Source of the DNA: Idiomarina sp.
GTDB lineage: Bacteria; Pseudomonadota; Gammaproteobacteria; Enterobacterales; Alteromonadaceae
Direction: 5' to 3'
Assembly: GCA_020832105.1 (NCBI GenBank)
Contig: JAFIFH010000001.1
Location: 16,214 to 80,213 of the forward strand
Length of the DNA stretch: 64,000 bases
In this document: piece by piece, positions 17,060-25,919 of the stretch
Position numbering within the stretch: position 1 is the stretch's first letter
Layout: every line of letters begins with the position of its first letter
The notes under the pieces: model-generated
The model's input: only the letters and a program-made list of their open reading frames with translations
The model's database searches: none
Told to the model about the DNA's origin: nothing
Position numbers and translations under genes: made by a program

Positions 17060-17256
17060 ACTTCGTTTTTTCTACCTAATCGGGTCTTACCGGTAATCCA
17101 CCAAACCAGGGTAAATATCACTGCAAACAGACCGAAATCTATCGCCAGTGCCACAAAATCGAATGACTCAGCGTGGATTCGATAAGCAGTTCCTGTCGCC
17201 CGCGAAATTGGCCAATAGATCAAGAAAGCTATGAAGGTTCGAATAAAACTGTTCAT
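17056..17256 (-). CDS. Small two-TM membrane protein, unknown
   Basis: A 66-residue protein starting MNSFIRTFIAFLIYWPI with a GGAA ribosome site; earlier in-frame starts (17268, 17298) lack one. It has two hydrophobic segments (about residues 4-15 and 33-52) and a basic tail KTRLGRKNEV. No family is recognised. The TAG stop belongs to REP element D. Confidence 0.55.
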   Translation of the reverse strand: MNSFIRTFIAFLIYWPISRATGTAYRIHAESFDFVALAIDFGLFAVIFTLVWWITGKTRLGRKNEV

Positions 17257-17313
17257 CTTAATTTCCATTTGATTACAGTCTGTACGTCGTTCCGTCATTC
17301 TTTAACGGCAGGC

Positions 17314-17373
17314 GTAGGTCAGGCTCCGCCTGACGCACAGCGATGGGTTATCGTCAGGCGGAGCCTGACCTAC
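17314..17373. repeat. REP/BIME-type element E
   Basis: A 60-base near-perfect inverted repeat: GTAGGTCAGGCTCCGCCTGAC on the left and its exact complement on the right, separated by about 18 bases. This is the most symmetrical of the five elements and lies eight bases from the dcd stop codon. Confidence 0.85.
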
Positions 17374-17380
17374 ATCCCAA

Positions 17381-17968
17381 TCACGAGCCATCCGCGCTGA
17401 TGCGGCTGGCGACGGCGCCGCGCTGGTCTTTGTATTTGGCGTCTTTGCGGGCGCTGTATGGGCGTTCGCATGGCTCGCTTAAGGTTTCAAAGCTAAGCGC
17501 ACCGATTTTCATTAACGGGCGCAGTGCCAGTGGCAATTTACCGCTGTTAAATAGCTCAAGCACGATTTGCCCTGACCAGCCCGGATCAATGCGGTGGGCG
17601 GTCACGTGAACCATCAGGCCTAAACGAGCCAGTGAAGAACGACCGTCTAACCAGCCCACCATATCGGCCGGTAACGTCACCGACTCGTGCGTCACTGCAA
17701 TGGCAAACTCACCCGGATGGATAAAGAACTGGTCTTTCTCGGTCAGGATAATCTCGTCACCGGTTACCCGATCAATGGCTTTATTGATTTCAGCGCGGGT
17801 GCCACTTAAATCAATGTAGGCCGCGGCATGGTCCTGCAACACACGAAACGAGTGACCCAAATGAATATCTACGGTCACGCCGCTGATGTTGCTGGTCTCT
17901 GGTGTCGGTTCAATGGCAATGGTGCCGGCTGCTAGTTCTTTTTCAATCTGTGCATCGGTTAAACGCAT
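17381..17968 (-). CDS. dcd: dCTP deaminase
   Basis: Converts dCTP to dUTP in the cytoplasm, feeding thymidylate synthesis. The 195-residue product (E. coli Dcd: 193) starts [12 protein letters not shown] at 17968. The very conserved core [33 protein letters not shown] and [10 protein letters not shown] are all present, with the catalytic Glu in the VLELFNSG segment and the C-terminal QRGAVASRI. It is next to mrp, as in many gammaproteobacteria. Confidence 0.97.
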   Translation of the reverse strand: MRLTDAQIEKELAAGTIAIEPTPETSNISGVTVDIHLGHSFRVLQDHAAAYIDLSGTRAEINKAIDRVTGDEIILTEKDQFFIHPGEFAIAVTHESVTLPADMVGWLDGRSSLARLGLMVHVTAHRIDPGWSGQIVLELFNSGKLPLALRPLMKIGALSFETLSEPCERPYSARKDAKYKDQRGAVASRISADGS

Positions 17969-18068
17969 GCGAGCTCCATAATAAGGCAATCAATTCACGT
18001 CTGTAGACGGTGAAATTATATGTATATCAGTTAGTTTGTCAGGCTCTTACGCCAGGGGCAATGCGAAA

Positions 18069-19079
18069 TTACGCATCGTCATGCAACAACGACCACGCAT
18101 TCATCGCCAGCTGCTGCGCACTGGCCAGTACCATCTGGCTGTAACTATGCTCTGGCTGAGCGTACACCAGCGGCTGGCCGGCATCCATACTTTCACGCAG
18201 CGCAGTGGCCAGCGGCCATTGGCCAAGCAGCGGCACCGAATGCTTCTCCGCCACTTCAACGCCGCCATGGCTGCCAAAAATATCATCTTCATGGCCACAG
18301 TTACTGCACATAAAGCCGCTCATGTTCTCCAGAACGCCCAAAATCGGCACATTGACCTTACGGAACATGGCAATGCCCTTTTGTGCATCACGCAGCGCTA
18401 CCGTCTGCGGCGTAGTCACAATCACCGCGCCGGTTAACGGCAGCTTTTGCGCCAGGGTCAGTTGAATATCGCCAGTACCCGGCGGCATATCAATTAGCAG
18501 GTAATCGAGGTTACTCCACTGGGTATCGTTATACAGCTGGCCTAGAGCGCCGCTGGCCATCGGCCCGCGCCACACGGTTGCATCGTCTTTATCCACCAAA
18601 TAGCCCAATGAATTGACCTGTAAGCCCTTTTCATCCAGCGGAAACATCTTACGGTTGGGGGTAAAGGTCAGCTTCTTACCTTCATTACCCAGCATCAATG
18701 GCAGTGACGGCCCGTAGATATCCCCATCAAGAATACCCACCCGCGCCCCTGTAGCCGCTAAAGCAAGCGCCAGGTTCACACACACTGACGATTTACCCAC
18801 ACCGCCTTTACCCGAGGCAATCGCAATCACATTCTTTGCTGCAGGTGCCTGGCCATCGCCTTTACTGATTGGCAATGTTTCAATCGCCTGCTCCACCTGC
18901 CACTGATAACCTTTAAGTAAAGGATCGCCTGCAATTAGGCGCTTCGCCTCGGGCGCGGCGGCAAAAGGTAACCGCAAGGTCACCCGCGGCCCGTCAACCT
19001 GAAGCCACTGTGGCAAAAAGCCCTGGTCAAACATGTCGCTGCGAAGCGCGCTGCAATGCGCTTTCAATGCATCTGTCAT
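18069..19079 (-). CDS. mrp: Iron-sulfur cluster carrier ATPase Mrp/ApbC
   Basis: A 336-residue MinD/Mrp-type ATPase that carries and delivers Fe-S clusters. The deviant Walker A GKGGVGKSS lies near residue 85, the LIDMPPGTGD segment follows, and the cluster-binding CSNC motif is near 256. A short N-terminal MIP18-like region precedes the P-loop. It is divergent from metG with an 80-base gap, the conserved gammaproteobacterial arrangement. Confidence 0.95.
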   Translation of the reverse strand: MTDALKAHCSALRSDMFDQGFLPQWLQVDGPRVTLRLPFAAAPEAKRLIAGDPLLKGYQWQVEQAIETLPISKGDGQAPAAKNVIAIASGKGGVGKSSVCVNLALALAATGARVGILDGDIYGPSLPLMLGNEGKKLTFTPNRKMFPLDEKGLQVNSLGYLVDKDDATVWRGPMASGALGQLYNDTQWSNLDYLLIDMPPGTGDIQLTLAQKLPLTGAVIVTTPQTVALRDAQKGIAMFRKVNVPILGVLENMSGFMCSNCGHEDDIFGSHGGVEVAEKHSVPLLGQWPLATALRESMDAGQPLVYAQPEHSYSQMVLASAQQLAMNAWSLLHDDA

Positions 19080-19158
19080 AGCAACCCCTGCTGAATTTCG
19101 TTAAGATATGCGCTATTCAATTTGATAGTACTCAAACTCTTACACACGAGCGAATCAC

Positions 19159-21183
19159 ATGGCAGAAACAAAACGACAAATTTTGGTGACCAACGCCCTC
19201 CCTTACGCCAACGGCCCTATCCATATTGGCCACATGCTAGGTTACATTCAGGCCGATATTTGGGTGCGTTTCCAGAAGATGCGTGGTCACGACTGTCATT
19301 TTGTCTGCGCCGATGACGCACACGGCACCCCCATCATGCTCAAATCACAGCAACTGGGGATAACGCCTGAAGCCATGATAGCGCAAATGAGTGACGCGCA
19401 TCAGGCTGATTTTTCCGAGTTCGGCGTCAGTTTTGATCATTATCATTCCACCCATTCTGAAGAGAATCGCGAGCTGGCATCGTTAATTTATACCCGCCTG
19501 CGCGAAGGTGGTTTTATTCACACCCGCACCATCGAGCAACTGTTCGACCCTGAGCGCGAAATGTTCCTGCCAGACCGTTTCGTCAAAGGCACCTGTCCGG
19601 ACTGTGGCGCGGAAGATCAATACGGCGACAACTGCGACGTCTGCGGTGCGACTTATGGCCCGACCGACCTGATTAACCCAACCTCAGCGGTATCTGGAGC
19701 CACCCCGGTACTGCGTGAATCCGAGCACTATTTCTTTGACCTGCCCGCCTTTGGCGACATGCTCAAAGCCTGGACCCGCTCAGGTTCGCTGCAGGACGAG
19801 ATGGCTAATAAGCTCAACGAATGGTTCGAGCAAGGGTTGCAGCAATGGGACATCAGCCGCGACGCGCCCTACTTCGGTTTTGAAATCCCGGACGCGCCTG
19901 GCAAGTACTTTTACGTATGGCTGGACGCGCCCATCGGCTACATGAGTAGCTTTAAAGCCTATTGTGCGAAGAACGACATCAACTTTGACGATTACTGGCA
20001 GGAAGACAGCAAAGCCGAGGTCTACCACTTTATCGGCAAAGACATTATCTATTTCCACAGCCTGTTCTGGCCGGCGATGCTCAAAGGCGCCAAGTTCCGC
20101 CAGCCGACCAACGTGTGGGCGCACGGTTTTATCACCGTCAATGGCACTAAGATGTCGAAGTCCAAAGGCACCTTCATTATGGCACGCACCTACCTGGATC
20201 ATTTAAACCCAGAGTACCTGCGCTACTACTTCGCTGCCAAGCTGACCTCACGCATTGACGATCTTGATCTCAACCTCACCGACTTCGCCCAGCGCGTCAA
20301 TTCTGATTTAGTCGGTAAAGTGGTCAATATCGCCAGCCGTTGTGCCGGCTTTATCGCCAAGAAATTCGACGGCAAGTTGTCTGACACCATCGCTGAGCCT
20401 GAGCTGTTAAAGCAATTCACCGATGCCGCGGACAGCATTGCCGAGAGCTTTGAAAAACGTGAGTTCTCTCGTGCCATGCGCGACATCATGACCCTTGCCG
20501 ACCGTGCCAACGAGTACATTGCGGTAAAAGAGCCATGGCAGCTGGCTAAAGACGAAACCAAACAACAGGAAGTGCAGGACGTCTGCTCGATGGGCATTCA
20601 TATGTTCCGCGCGCTGATGATTTACCTCACGCCGGTGGTGCCTGAGCTTTCTAAACAAGCACAGGAATTCCTCAACGACGACTTTAACTGGGACAGCGCC
20701 ACGACTGTGCTGACCGGCCACAAAATCAGTAAGTTTAAGGCACTGCTACAACGCGTGCCGATGGAGAAAATTGAAGCCATGATCGAAGATTCAAAAGAAG
20801 CGATGGCGGCGCAGCAAGCCCCGGCCAACCCACACATGGCAGACGACCCAATTAGCGAAGAAATTGAGTTCAACGACTTCGCCAAGATTGACCTGCGTGT
20901 AGTCAGAATCGCCAACGCCGAACATGTGGAAGGCGCCGACAAGCTGTTAAAGCTGACTTTAGATTTGGGCGGTGAGAACCGTCAGGTATTTGCCGGGGTT
21001 AAATCCGCCTACCAGCCAGAAGAGCTGATTGGCCAGTTGACCGTGATGGTCGCTAACCTGAAGCCACGCAAAATGCGCTTTGGTATGTCTGAAGGTATGG
21101 TGTTAGCAGCAGGCCCGGGCGGTAAAGAGATTTACATCATGAACCCGCACGAAGGTGCCGAACCTGGCATGCGAGTGAGCTAA
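19159..21183 (+). CDS. metG: Methionyl-tRNA synthetase
   Basis: Charges tRNA-Met. The 674-residue protein has HIGH (residues 22-25) with the preceding NALPYANGP, a four-Cys zinc knuckle (CPDC...CDVC near 146-160), KMSKS near 332, and a C-terminal EMAP/Trbp111-like tRNA-binding domain from about residue 575 ([19 protein letters not shown]). Length matches E. coli MetG (677). Its stop TAA overlaps the rlmI ATG. Confidence 0.98.
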   Translation: MAETKRQILVTNALPYANGPIHIGHMLGYIQADIWVRFQKMRGHDCHFVCADDAHGTPIMLKSQQLGITPEAMIAQMSDAHQADFSEFGVSFDHYHSTHSEENRELASLIYTRLREGGFIHTRTIEQLFDPEREMFLPDRFVKGTCPDCGAEDQYGDNCDVCGATYGPTDLINPTSAVSGATPVLRESEHYFFDLPAFGDMLKAWTRSGSLQDEMANKLNEWFEQGLQQWDISRDAPYFGFEIPDAPGKYFYVWLDAPIGYMSSFKAYCAKNDINFDDYWQEDSKAEVYHFIGKDIIYFHSLFWPAMLKGAKFRQPTNVWAHGFITVNGTKMSKSKGTFIMARTYLDHLNPEYLRYYFAAKLTSRIDDLDLNLTDFAQRVNSDLVGKVVNIASRCAGFIAKKFDGKLSDTIAEPELLKQFTDAADSIAESFEKREFSRAMRDIMTLADRANEYIAVKEPWQLAKDETKQQEVQDVCSMGIHMFRALMIYLTPVVPELSKQAQEFLNDDFNWDSATTVLTGHKISKFKALLQRVPMEKIEAMIEDSKEAMAAQQAPANPHMADDPISEEIEFNDFAKIDLRVVRIANAEHVEGADKLLKLTLDLGGENRQVFAGVKSAYQPEELIGQLTVMVANLKPRKMRFGMSEGMVLAAGPGGKEIYIMNPHEGAEPGMRVS

Positions 21184-22400
21184 TGGCCGGTCAAATTATT
21201 ATTAAGCAGGGCAAAGAAAAAGCCCTGCTGCGCAAGCACCCCTGGGTATTCACCGGCGCCGTTGCCAAAGTTAAAGGCAAGCCAGGCTTAGGTGACACCG
21301 TTGAGGTGCTCGACACGCGCGGTAACTTCTTAGGTCGCGCCGCCTACTCGCCCCACTCGCAGATTTGCGCGCGGGTATGGACCTTTGACGCCAACGAGCA
21401 GGTTGACTTTGAATTCTTTAAGCGCCGCTTTGAGCGAGCCTTAAACATGCGCAAAGCCGTGTTACCACCAGAGACCACAGGCTATCGCTTAATTGCCGGT
21501 GAGTCTGACGGCATGCCGGGCATCACCATTGATGTCTACGCCAACTGGATTGTGTGTCAGTTGCTCTCCGCCGGTGCTGAGTTGCAACGTGGGGTGATTG
21601 TTGAAGCCCTGAAAGCGGTGCTGCCAGAGCATAACGTGTATGAGCGCTCAGACGTTGATGTACGTAAAAAAGAAGGCTTAGAGCAGGTTACAGGGGTTTT
21701 ACACGGCAACTCTGAACCGCCAACTGACCTGGTGATTCAGGAAAACGGCTTAAAGCTGTATGTGGATATCGTCAGCGGCCACAAAACCGGTTACTACCTG
21801 GACCAACGCGACGCCCGCCAGGCGATTATGAAATACGCCAAAGGTAAACGCGTACTCAACTGCTTTAGCTACACCGGCGGATTCGGTTTATATGCCGCCG
21901 CTGCAGGCGCAAGCTATGTGCGCAACCTGGATATGTCGCAATCGGCACTGGATACCGCCGCCCGTAACCTTGCGCTCAATGGCCTTGATGCCAGCAAAGT
22001 CGAACACGTACAAGGTGACGTGTTTCAGTTACTACGTGATTATTTGGGTGAAGGCAAAACCGGTAGCAAAGGCACCAGCGAGAAGTTTGATGTGATTGTG
22101 CTCGACCCACCAAAATTTGTGGACTCAAAAGCCAGCTTAACCCGCGCCTGTCGCGGTTATAAAGACATCAACCGCCTCGCCGCCAAGCTACTCAACCCAG
22201 GCGGCGTACTGATGACATTCTCATGTTCAGGCCTGCTCAGCGCAGAGCTGTTCCAGAAAGTCGTCGCCGACGGCGCCCTAGACGCAGGCCGTGAGATGCA
22301 AATCATCGAGCGCACCTTCCAGGCCGCCGACCACCCGGTGTCACTGCCCTACCCTGAAGGGTTGTATTTGAAGGGGTTGGTGGTTAGGTTGGTTGGGTAG
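21183..22400 (+). CDS. rlmI: 23S rRNA m5C1962 methyltransferase
   Basis: A 405-residue SAM-dependent RNA methyltransferase. An N-terminal PUA domain ([14 protein letters not shown]) leads into the Rossmann fold, with [14 protein letters not shown] (SAM motif), DPPKFVDSK near 308 and the catalytic-Cys segment FSCSGLL near 346. A short Gly/Lys/Thr-rich insert (about residues 288-300) is not in E. coli RlmI. Translational coupling to metG through TAATG. Confidence 0.9.
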   Translation: MAGQIIIKQGKEKALLRKHPWVFTGAVAKVKGKPGLGDTVEVLDTRGNFLGRAAYSPHSQICARVWTFDANEQVDFEFFKRRFERALNMRKAVLPPETTGYRLIAGESDGMPGITIDVYANWIVCQLLSAGAELQRGVIVEALKAVLPEHNVYERSDVDVRKKEGLEQVTGVLHGNSEPPTDLVIQENGLKLYVDIVSGHKTGYYLDQRDARQAIMKYAKGKRVLNCFSYTGGFGLYAAAAGASYVRNLDMSQSALDTAARNLALNGLDASKVEHVQGDVFQLLRDYLGEGKTGSKGTSEKFDVIVLDPPKFVDSKASLTRACRGYKDINRLAAKLLNPGGVLMTFSCSGLLSAELFQKVVADGALDAGREMQIIERTFQAADHPVSLPYPEGLYLKGLVVRLVG

Positions 22401-22468
22401 TGATCCAGAAATTCGCTACCAAACGTATCGCCCAGGCTGGGCTTATGTAAACAGATGCGCCGTTTAGT

Positions 22469-22489
22469 GAACTCACTACAAGTGAGTTC
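22469..22489. terminator. Hairpin between convergent rlmI and a membrane-protein gene
   Basis: GAACTCACT / AGTGAGTTC, a perfect 9-base stem with a 3-base loop, centred between the two convergent genes. There is no clear T-run, so it may act as a weak bidirectional terminator or only protect 3' ends. Confidence 0.5.
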
Positions 22490-22501
22490 TAGCGCCCAGG
22501 C

Positions 22502-23227
22502 TTAACCTGACATTCTTTCAGCGTCACCGCGAAATTCGCGACGCTCTGAAGCCAATTCTATACGATTTTCACTTAAGTCAAACTCGGCCCACTCAAGGAA
22601 CCGCTTGAGTTCTGATTGCTTCTGCTTTGCTCCTCGTGCTATATCCAGCAGCGTTACCAAGAAAAATAAGCCCATGACTATTAGAAAAATGAATCCCAAG
22701 CCGTTACCAGCCTGCCATGTTTCAGTTTGGCGGATATAATCTGCAATCAGGACTGTTAATATTGTCATCAATGGCAGTACTACGGGGTGTTCCGCTAATC
22801 TAAATGGAGGGGCTGGCTTATCTGCGATACTTGCAAACTCTAAAATTCTTCTCACTTCCTCATCAGTTTGATATCTCTCATTGAGCCTCGTCAAAAATAA
22901 AGCGTACCGAAGATAGAGCCTTCGCTTTCCGATAGGGTGGCTTGATATGGCATGAGCGCGGTATTCTGATGAAAATTCCATTTCAACCGCACGCTCGACT
23001 GCTATAAAAATCAAAATGAATGACAATCCCATTCCTAAAACCCCTAACCAAAACCACGCGCCAGAGCCAAATGCAGCTGGTACGGTTGCAAAAAGATAGA
23101 GAAAAGTCGCAGCCCATAGATACCAATATGTTAGCATCCTGCCAGGAGCGTAAACTGCCTGCGCGATAAATCCTGATCCGCAATTCCTATACATTTGCCA
23201 AATTTCAGCCCAGTTTCTCAAGAACAC
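22502..23227 (-). CDS. Four-TM membrane protein, unknown; possible RADAR neighbour
   Basis: A 241-residue protein with two pairs of hydrophobic segments (about residues 32-52, 56-77, 150-167 and 176-196) separated by a charged helical stretch, and an acidic/basic coiled tail. No family is recognised. It is on the same strand and downstream of rdrB, but an IS3-type remnant separates them. RADAR loci sometimes carry extra membrane proteins (Csx27-like or SLATT type), so it could be an accessory component; this is inference from position and topology only. Confidence 0.5.
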   Translation of the reverse strand: MFLRNWAEIWQMYRNCGSGFIAQAVYAPGRMLTYWYLWAATFLYLFATVPAAFGSGAWFWLGVLGMGLSFILIFIAVERAVEMEFSSEYRAHAISSHPIGKRRLYLRYALFLTRLNERYQTDEEVRRILEFASIADKPAPPFRLAEHPVVLPLMTILTVLIADYIRQTETWQAGNGLGFIFLIVMGLFFLVTLLDIARGAKQKQSELKRFLEWAEFDLSENRIELASERREFRGDAERMSG

Positions 23228-23275
23228 TTGAACACCTCCTAAGATGATCAGAAAAATACAAGCTATTTATACCAT

Positions 23276-23450
23276 TGACCTCTCCCCCAAGAATAGAACC
23301 ATGACATCGATGAGATTTCCATTAAATGGGTCAAGTGGAGATCTCAAAATGAAAAAACGTTAAAGCGAAGAACAAATCATCAAGGCCATCAAAGAGCATG
23401 AGGCTGGTGCCAAGGTTGAAGACATTTGCCGTCTCCTGAGCATACCAATG
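23276..23450 (+). mobile_element. IS3-family insertion sequence remnant with broken orfA
   Basis: The fragment begins TGACCTCTCCCCCAAG, which looks like an IS3-type terminal repeat. At 23349 an orfA reading frame starts MKKR, meets TAA, then continues SEEQIIKAIKEHEAGAKVED and ICRLLSI, the well-known N-terminus of IS3/IS407-type transposase OrfA. Only about 35 codons remain before unrelated sequence leads to the rdrB 3' end. It marks past IS activity at the edge of the defence island. Confidence 0.75.
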
Positions 23451-23496
23451 AGCCCAGCTGGTCGTGATCAATCACAGAACCCTCGATGTAGATGCT

Positions 23497-25896
23497 CTAT
23501 ATAATATCGTTAAAGCGATAAATCCGCCCATTCTCGTTTACCTCCGCAGCCTTTTTCAAAGCCTCCGCTGGCGACAAACCAAACTTGCGGGTTAACACCA
23601 CGAACAGGTGATAGAACTCGGACTTTAGGTCCGCTACGAAGATACCTGGGTCATCCGATCCCAGACAAATCGACATCGGGACATCACCTTCAATCACCTC
23701 ACCCGGTAAGCCCATCCATCGGAAAATATGGTGCTCGCTCACTTCACGATACTGACTAATACGTGTATTACTGGTCGGAAGGCATTCAACCGCAATGTTT
23801 CGGTCTGCCATTTTTGCCATCAAAGCCTGTTGCAATGAAACAACTGCCTTATCCGGCAAGTAGTCCAGGGCGACTTGAACATATTCTGCACGCTGTTTTC
23901 GCACGTCGTTAGATGTCAACCATTGCTTATACAGCTTCAGAGGCCTTTCCATACCCGCCGTTCTAGCCAACCCTCTCGCGCGTTCGAACTCTTCTAGCCA
24001 GAGGGATTTAGGTTTTAAGGGCCCATCCAATTCACCCAGCAGACCTTCTGATTCAGCCAGCACACTCCGCAATTCAAACACCTGATCAAGGGTGGTAATC
24101 GAGATTTCTTCTTCCAGCGAAAATACCTCTTGAGCCAGACGAACAGCTTCGATAGCGGCATCGCTAGCGTAACGCAGCTGCTCCGAGTGATTTCTAAGCT
24201 CCCGCCAGATAAACACCAAATCCAGCAATCGCGTCTCTTTGGTCATGGCCAAAGATGATGGCAAAGAGCGCCTCCAGATGTCAGGTGTAATGCCAATGGC
24301 CGTGCCGTGACCAAGACGGTCGCCATTACGCAGCGGCAAAAACCTCAAGGCATCATCAATTGATCGAATACCAGTGATCAAGTGCGGAAAGTCCTCGCCA
24401 ACGTGGTAAGTAAAATGAGCGATACCAGATTTGGCCAGTACCCGGAACAAAGGCCCAAACAACTCTGGTGGTGCATGCATCTCGTTAGCAGCGGCGTCCA
24501 CTCCACGAATCCAGCGAGTCAGGCGCGGTTCATACTTCAGCATAGCCATCAATATAGCGGCCTGATTCTTCAGATCCTTGAATAGCAACGCGTAAGGATA
24601 TACCTCATCCTTTTTGGGCTTTCTTTTTATGAAGTGCGGCACTAGCGCCAACTCTACACACTTGCCATCAGGTGCAACCTGTTCGAGGTTATCGAGCACT
24701 TGCGACATAGTCAACGGCTTATAATGCACCCATTCCAACGACATATGAGCACTCAGGTATTCCCAATACCCACGTAACACGCTGAAGAGCAGTTTTTGCA
24801 TTTTCGCGGGGGAACTCTTAGGAGCAAAACGCCCTTCTAGATAACGCACCTGAGAGTATACACCGGCACCATGGGCATTTTTGAAACGAGACAAATAAGA
24901 TTTCTCGGTTTCTTCCCTCAGCTCCGTCATGGTGTATTTCTGAAACTGATCAAAACCGAAAAAATCGTCCCGCTGAACTAGCAGGGTCAGATACTGGTTC
25001 TGAATCAGCAGATAAATCCACAATAAACGCTCCAACCCCTCATGTGCACCATACCTCCATTTTTCGAACACCCCGGTTAACCAGGAAAATTCGGACTCCT
25101 GACTATATTTATTGTCTGTTGGCCAAACAGCAGTAAACCTGTACTCTAGGCCGTTATGCAGAATTATGCTGTCCGCCAACTGCTGCGGATACTGCAATGA
25201 CGCCATCCACTCTGGCAGCTCCACACCCTGAGCTACCCTACAAAGAATTTCGCGAGTATTGCTGGCGATCTGCAACCGGTCCCTGAAGATGTCAGGTGTC
25301 AGGGATGGGTCAATTTGGGCACAGAGCTGTTTCATCTCTTGAGAGGCCCAGCCCTTCTCGAAATCTCTGACTGTCAGTTCCGGGTGCTTGAGTGCATCCA
25401 GCCAACATTCTTCCGCACTGGTACTGCCATTAAGATGTTGGTGAGTTTCGTGCAAGCGCTCACGGGTAATGTAGTCCTCAACCGCCGGGTGATAAGGGTA
25501 CAAAGGCCAGCGAAAGCTATATTTCTGACTGGCAGGCCCAGGATTAAATACCTGATGGCATGCCATAACCGGGAGGCACGACACACGGCTCATGAGAGTT
25601 TGCCATTCCGAGAACAAAGCAAGGTCTGTTCTGGGACCATCTTTCTCGTTTTTAACAAATTTTTCAGCGATCAGACGCAAGGCCGCTACAGGGCCGAGTT
25701 TTATATTTCGCTGTTCGAGTTGCTGCATCAAGGATGACCAAGCCGACTGGGCTACATGATCAGGCAAACTATGTGTCTGCTCGTATTGAGCAAGAAACAC
25801 GGACGACCCCACTTCGTCATCAAGCGATACTTCACCCAACGACACGGTACTCAACCGATGCAACAGTGCTGTTGAGTTAAGAAGAAACCTTTCCAT
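23497..25896 (-). CDS. rdrB: RADAR adenosine deaminase RdrB
   Basis: A 799-residue deaminase, the effector of the RADAR anti-phage system, which deaminates adenine nucleotides/adenosine in RNA when phage infection activates the RdrA-RdrB assembly. Metal and catalytic motifs of the adenosine deaminase superfamily are in order: HQHLNGS (His152/His154), HVGED (near 497), RLGHGTAIG, and GSDDPGIF (near 747). Length far exceeds housekeeping adenosine deaminase (about 330) and fits RdrB. AAGGA precedes the ATG; the gap to rdrA is 23 bases, so they form one operon. Confidence 0.9.
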   Translation of the reverse strand: MERFLLNSTALLHRLSTVSLGEVSLDDEVGSSVFLAQYEQTHSLPDHVAQSAWSSLMQQLEQRNIKLGPVAALRLIAEKFVKNEKDGPRTDLALFSEWQTLMSRVSCLPVMACHQVFNPGPASQKYSFRWPLYPYHPAVEDYITRERLHETHQHLNGSTSAEECWLDALKHPELTVRDFEKGWASQEMKQLCAQIDPSLTPDIFRDRLQIASNTREILCRVAQGVELPEWMASLQYPQQLADSIILHNGLEYRFTAVWPTDNKYSQESEFSWLTGVFEKWRYGAHEGLERLLWIYLLIQNQYLTLLVQRDDFFGFDQFQKYTMTELREETEKSYLSRFKNAHGAGVYSQVRYLEGRFAPKSSPAKMQKLLFSVLRGYWEYLSAHMSLEWVHYKPLTMSQVLDNLEQVAPDGKCVELALVPHFIKRKPKKDEVYPYALLFKDLKNQAAILMAMLKYEPRLTRWIRGVDAAANEMHAPPELFGPLFRVLAKSGIAHFTYHVGEDFPHLITGIRSIDDALRFLPLRNGDRLGHGTAIGITPDIWRRSLPSSLAMTKETRLLDLVFIWRELRNHSEQLRYASDAAIEAVRLAQEVFSLEEEISITTLDQVFELRSVLAESEGLLGELDGPLKPKSLWLEEFERARGLARTAGMERPLKLYKQWLTSNDVRKQRAEYVQVALDYLPDKAVVSLQQALMAKMADRNIAVECLPTSNTRISQYREVSEHHIFRWMGLPGEVIEGDVPMSICLGSDDPGIFVADLKSEFYHLFVVLTRKFGLSPAEALKKAAEVNENGRIYRFNDII

Positions 25897-25919
25897 ATCC
25901 AGTCCTTATATCGAGGTCA

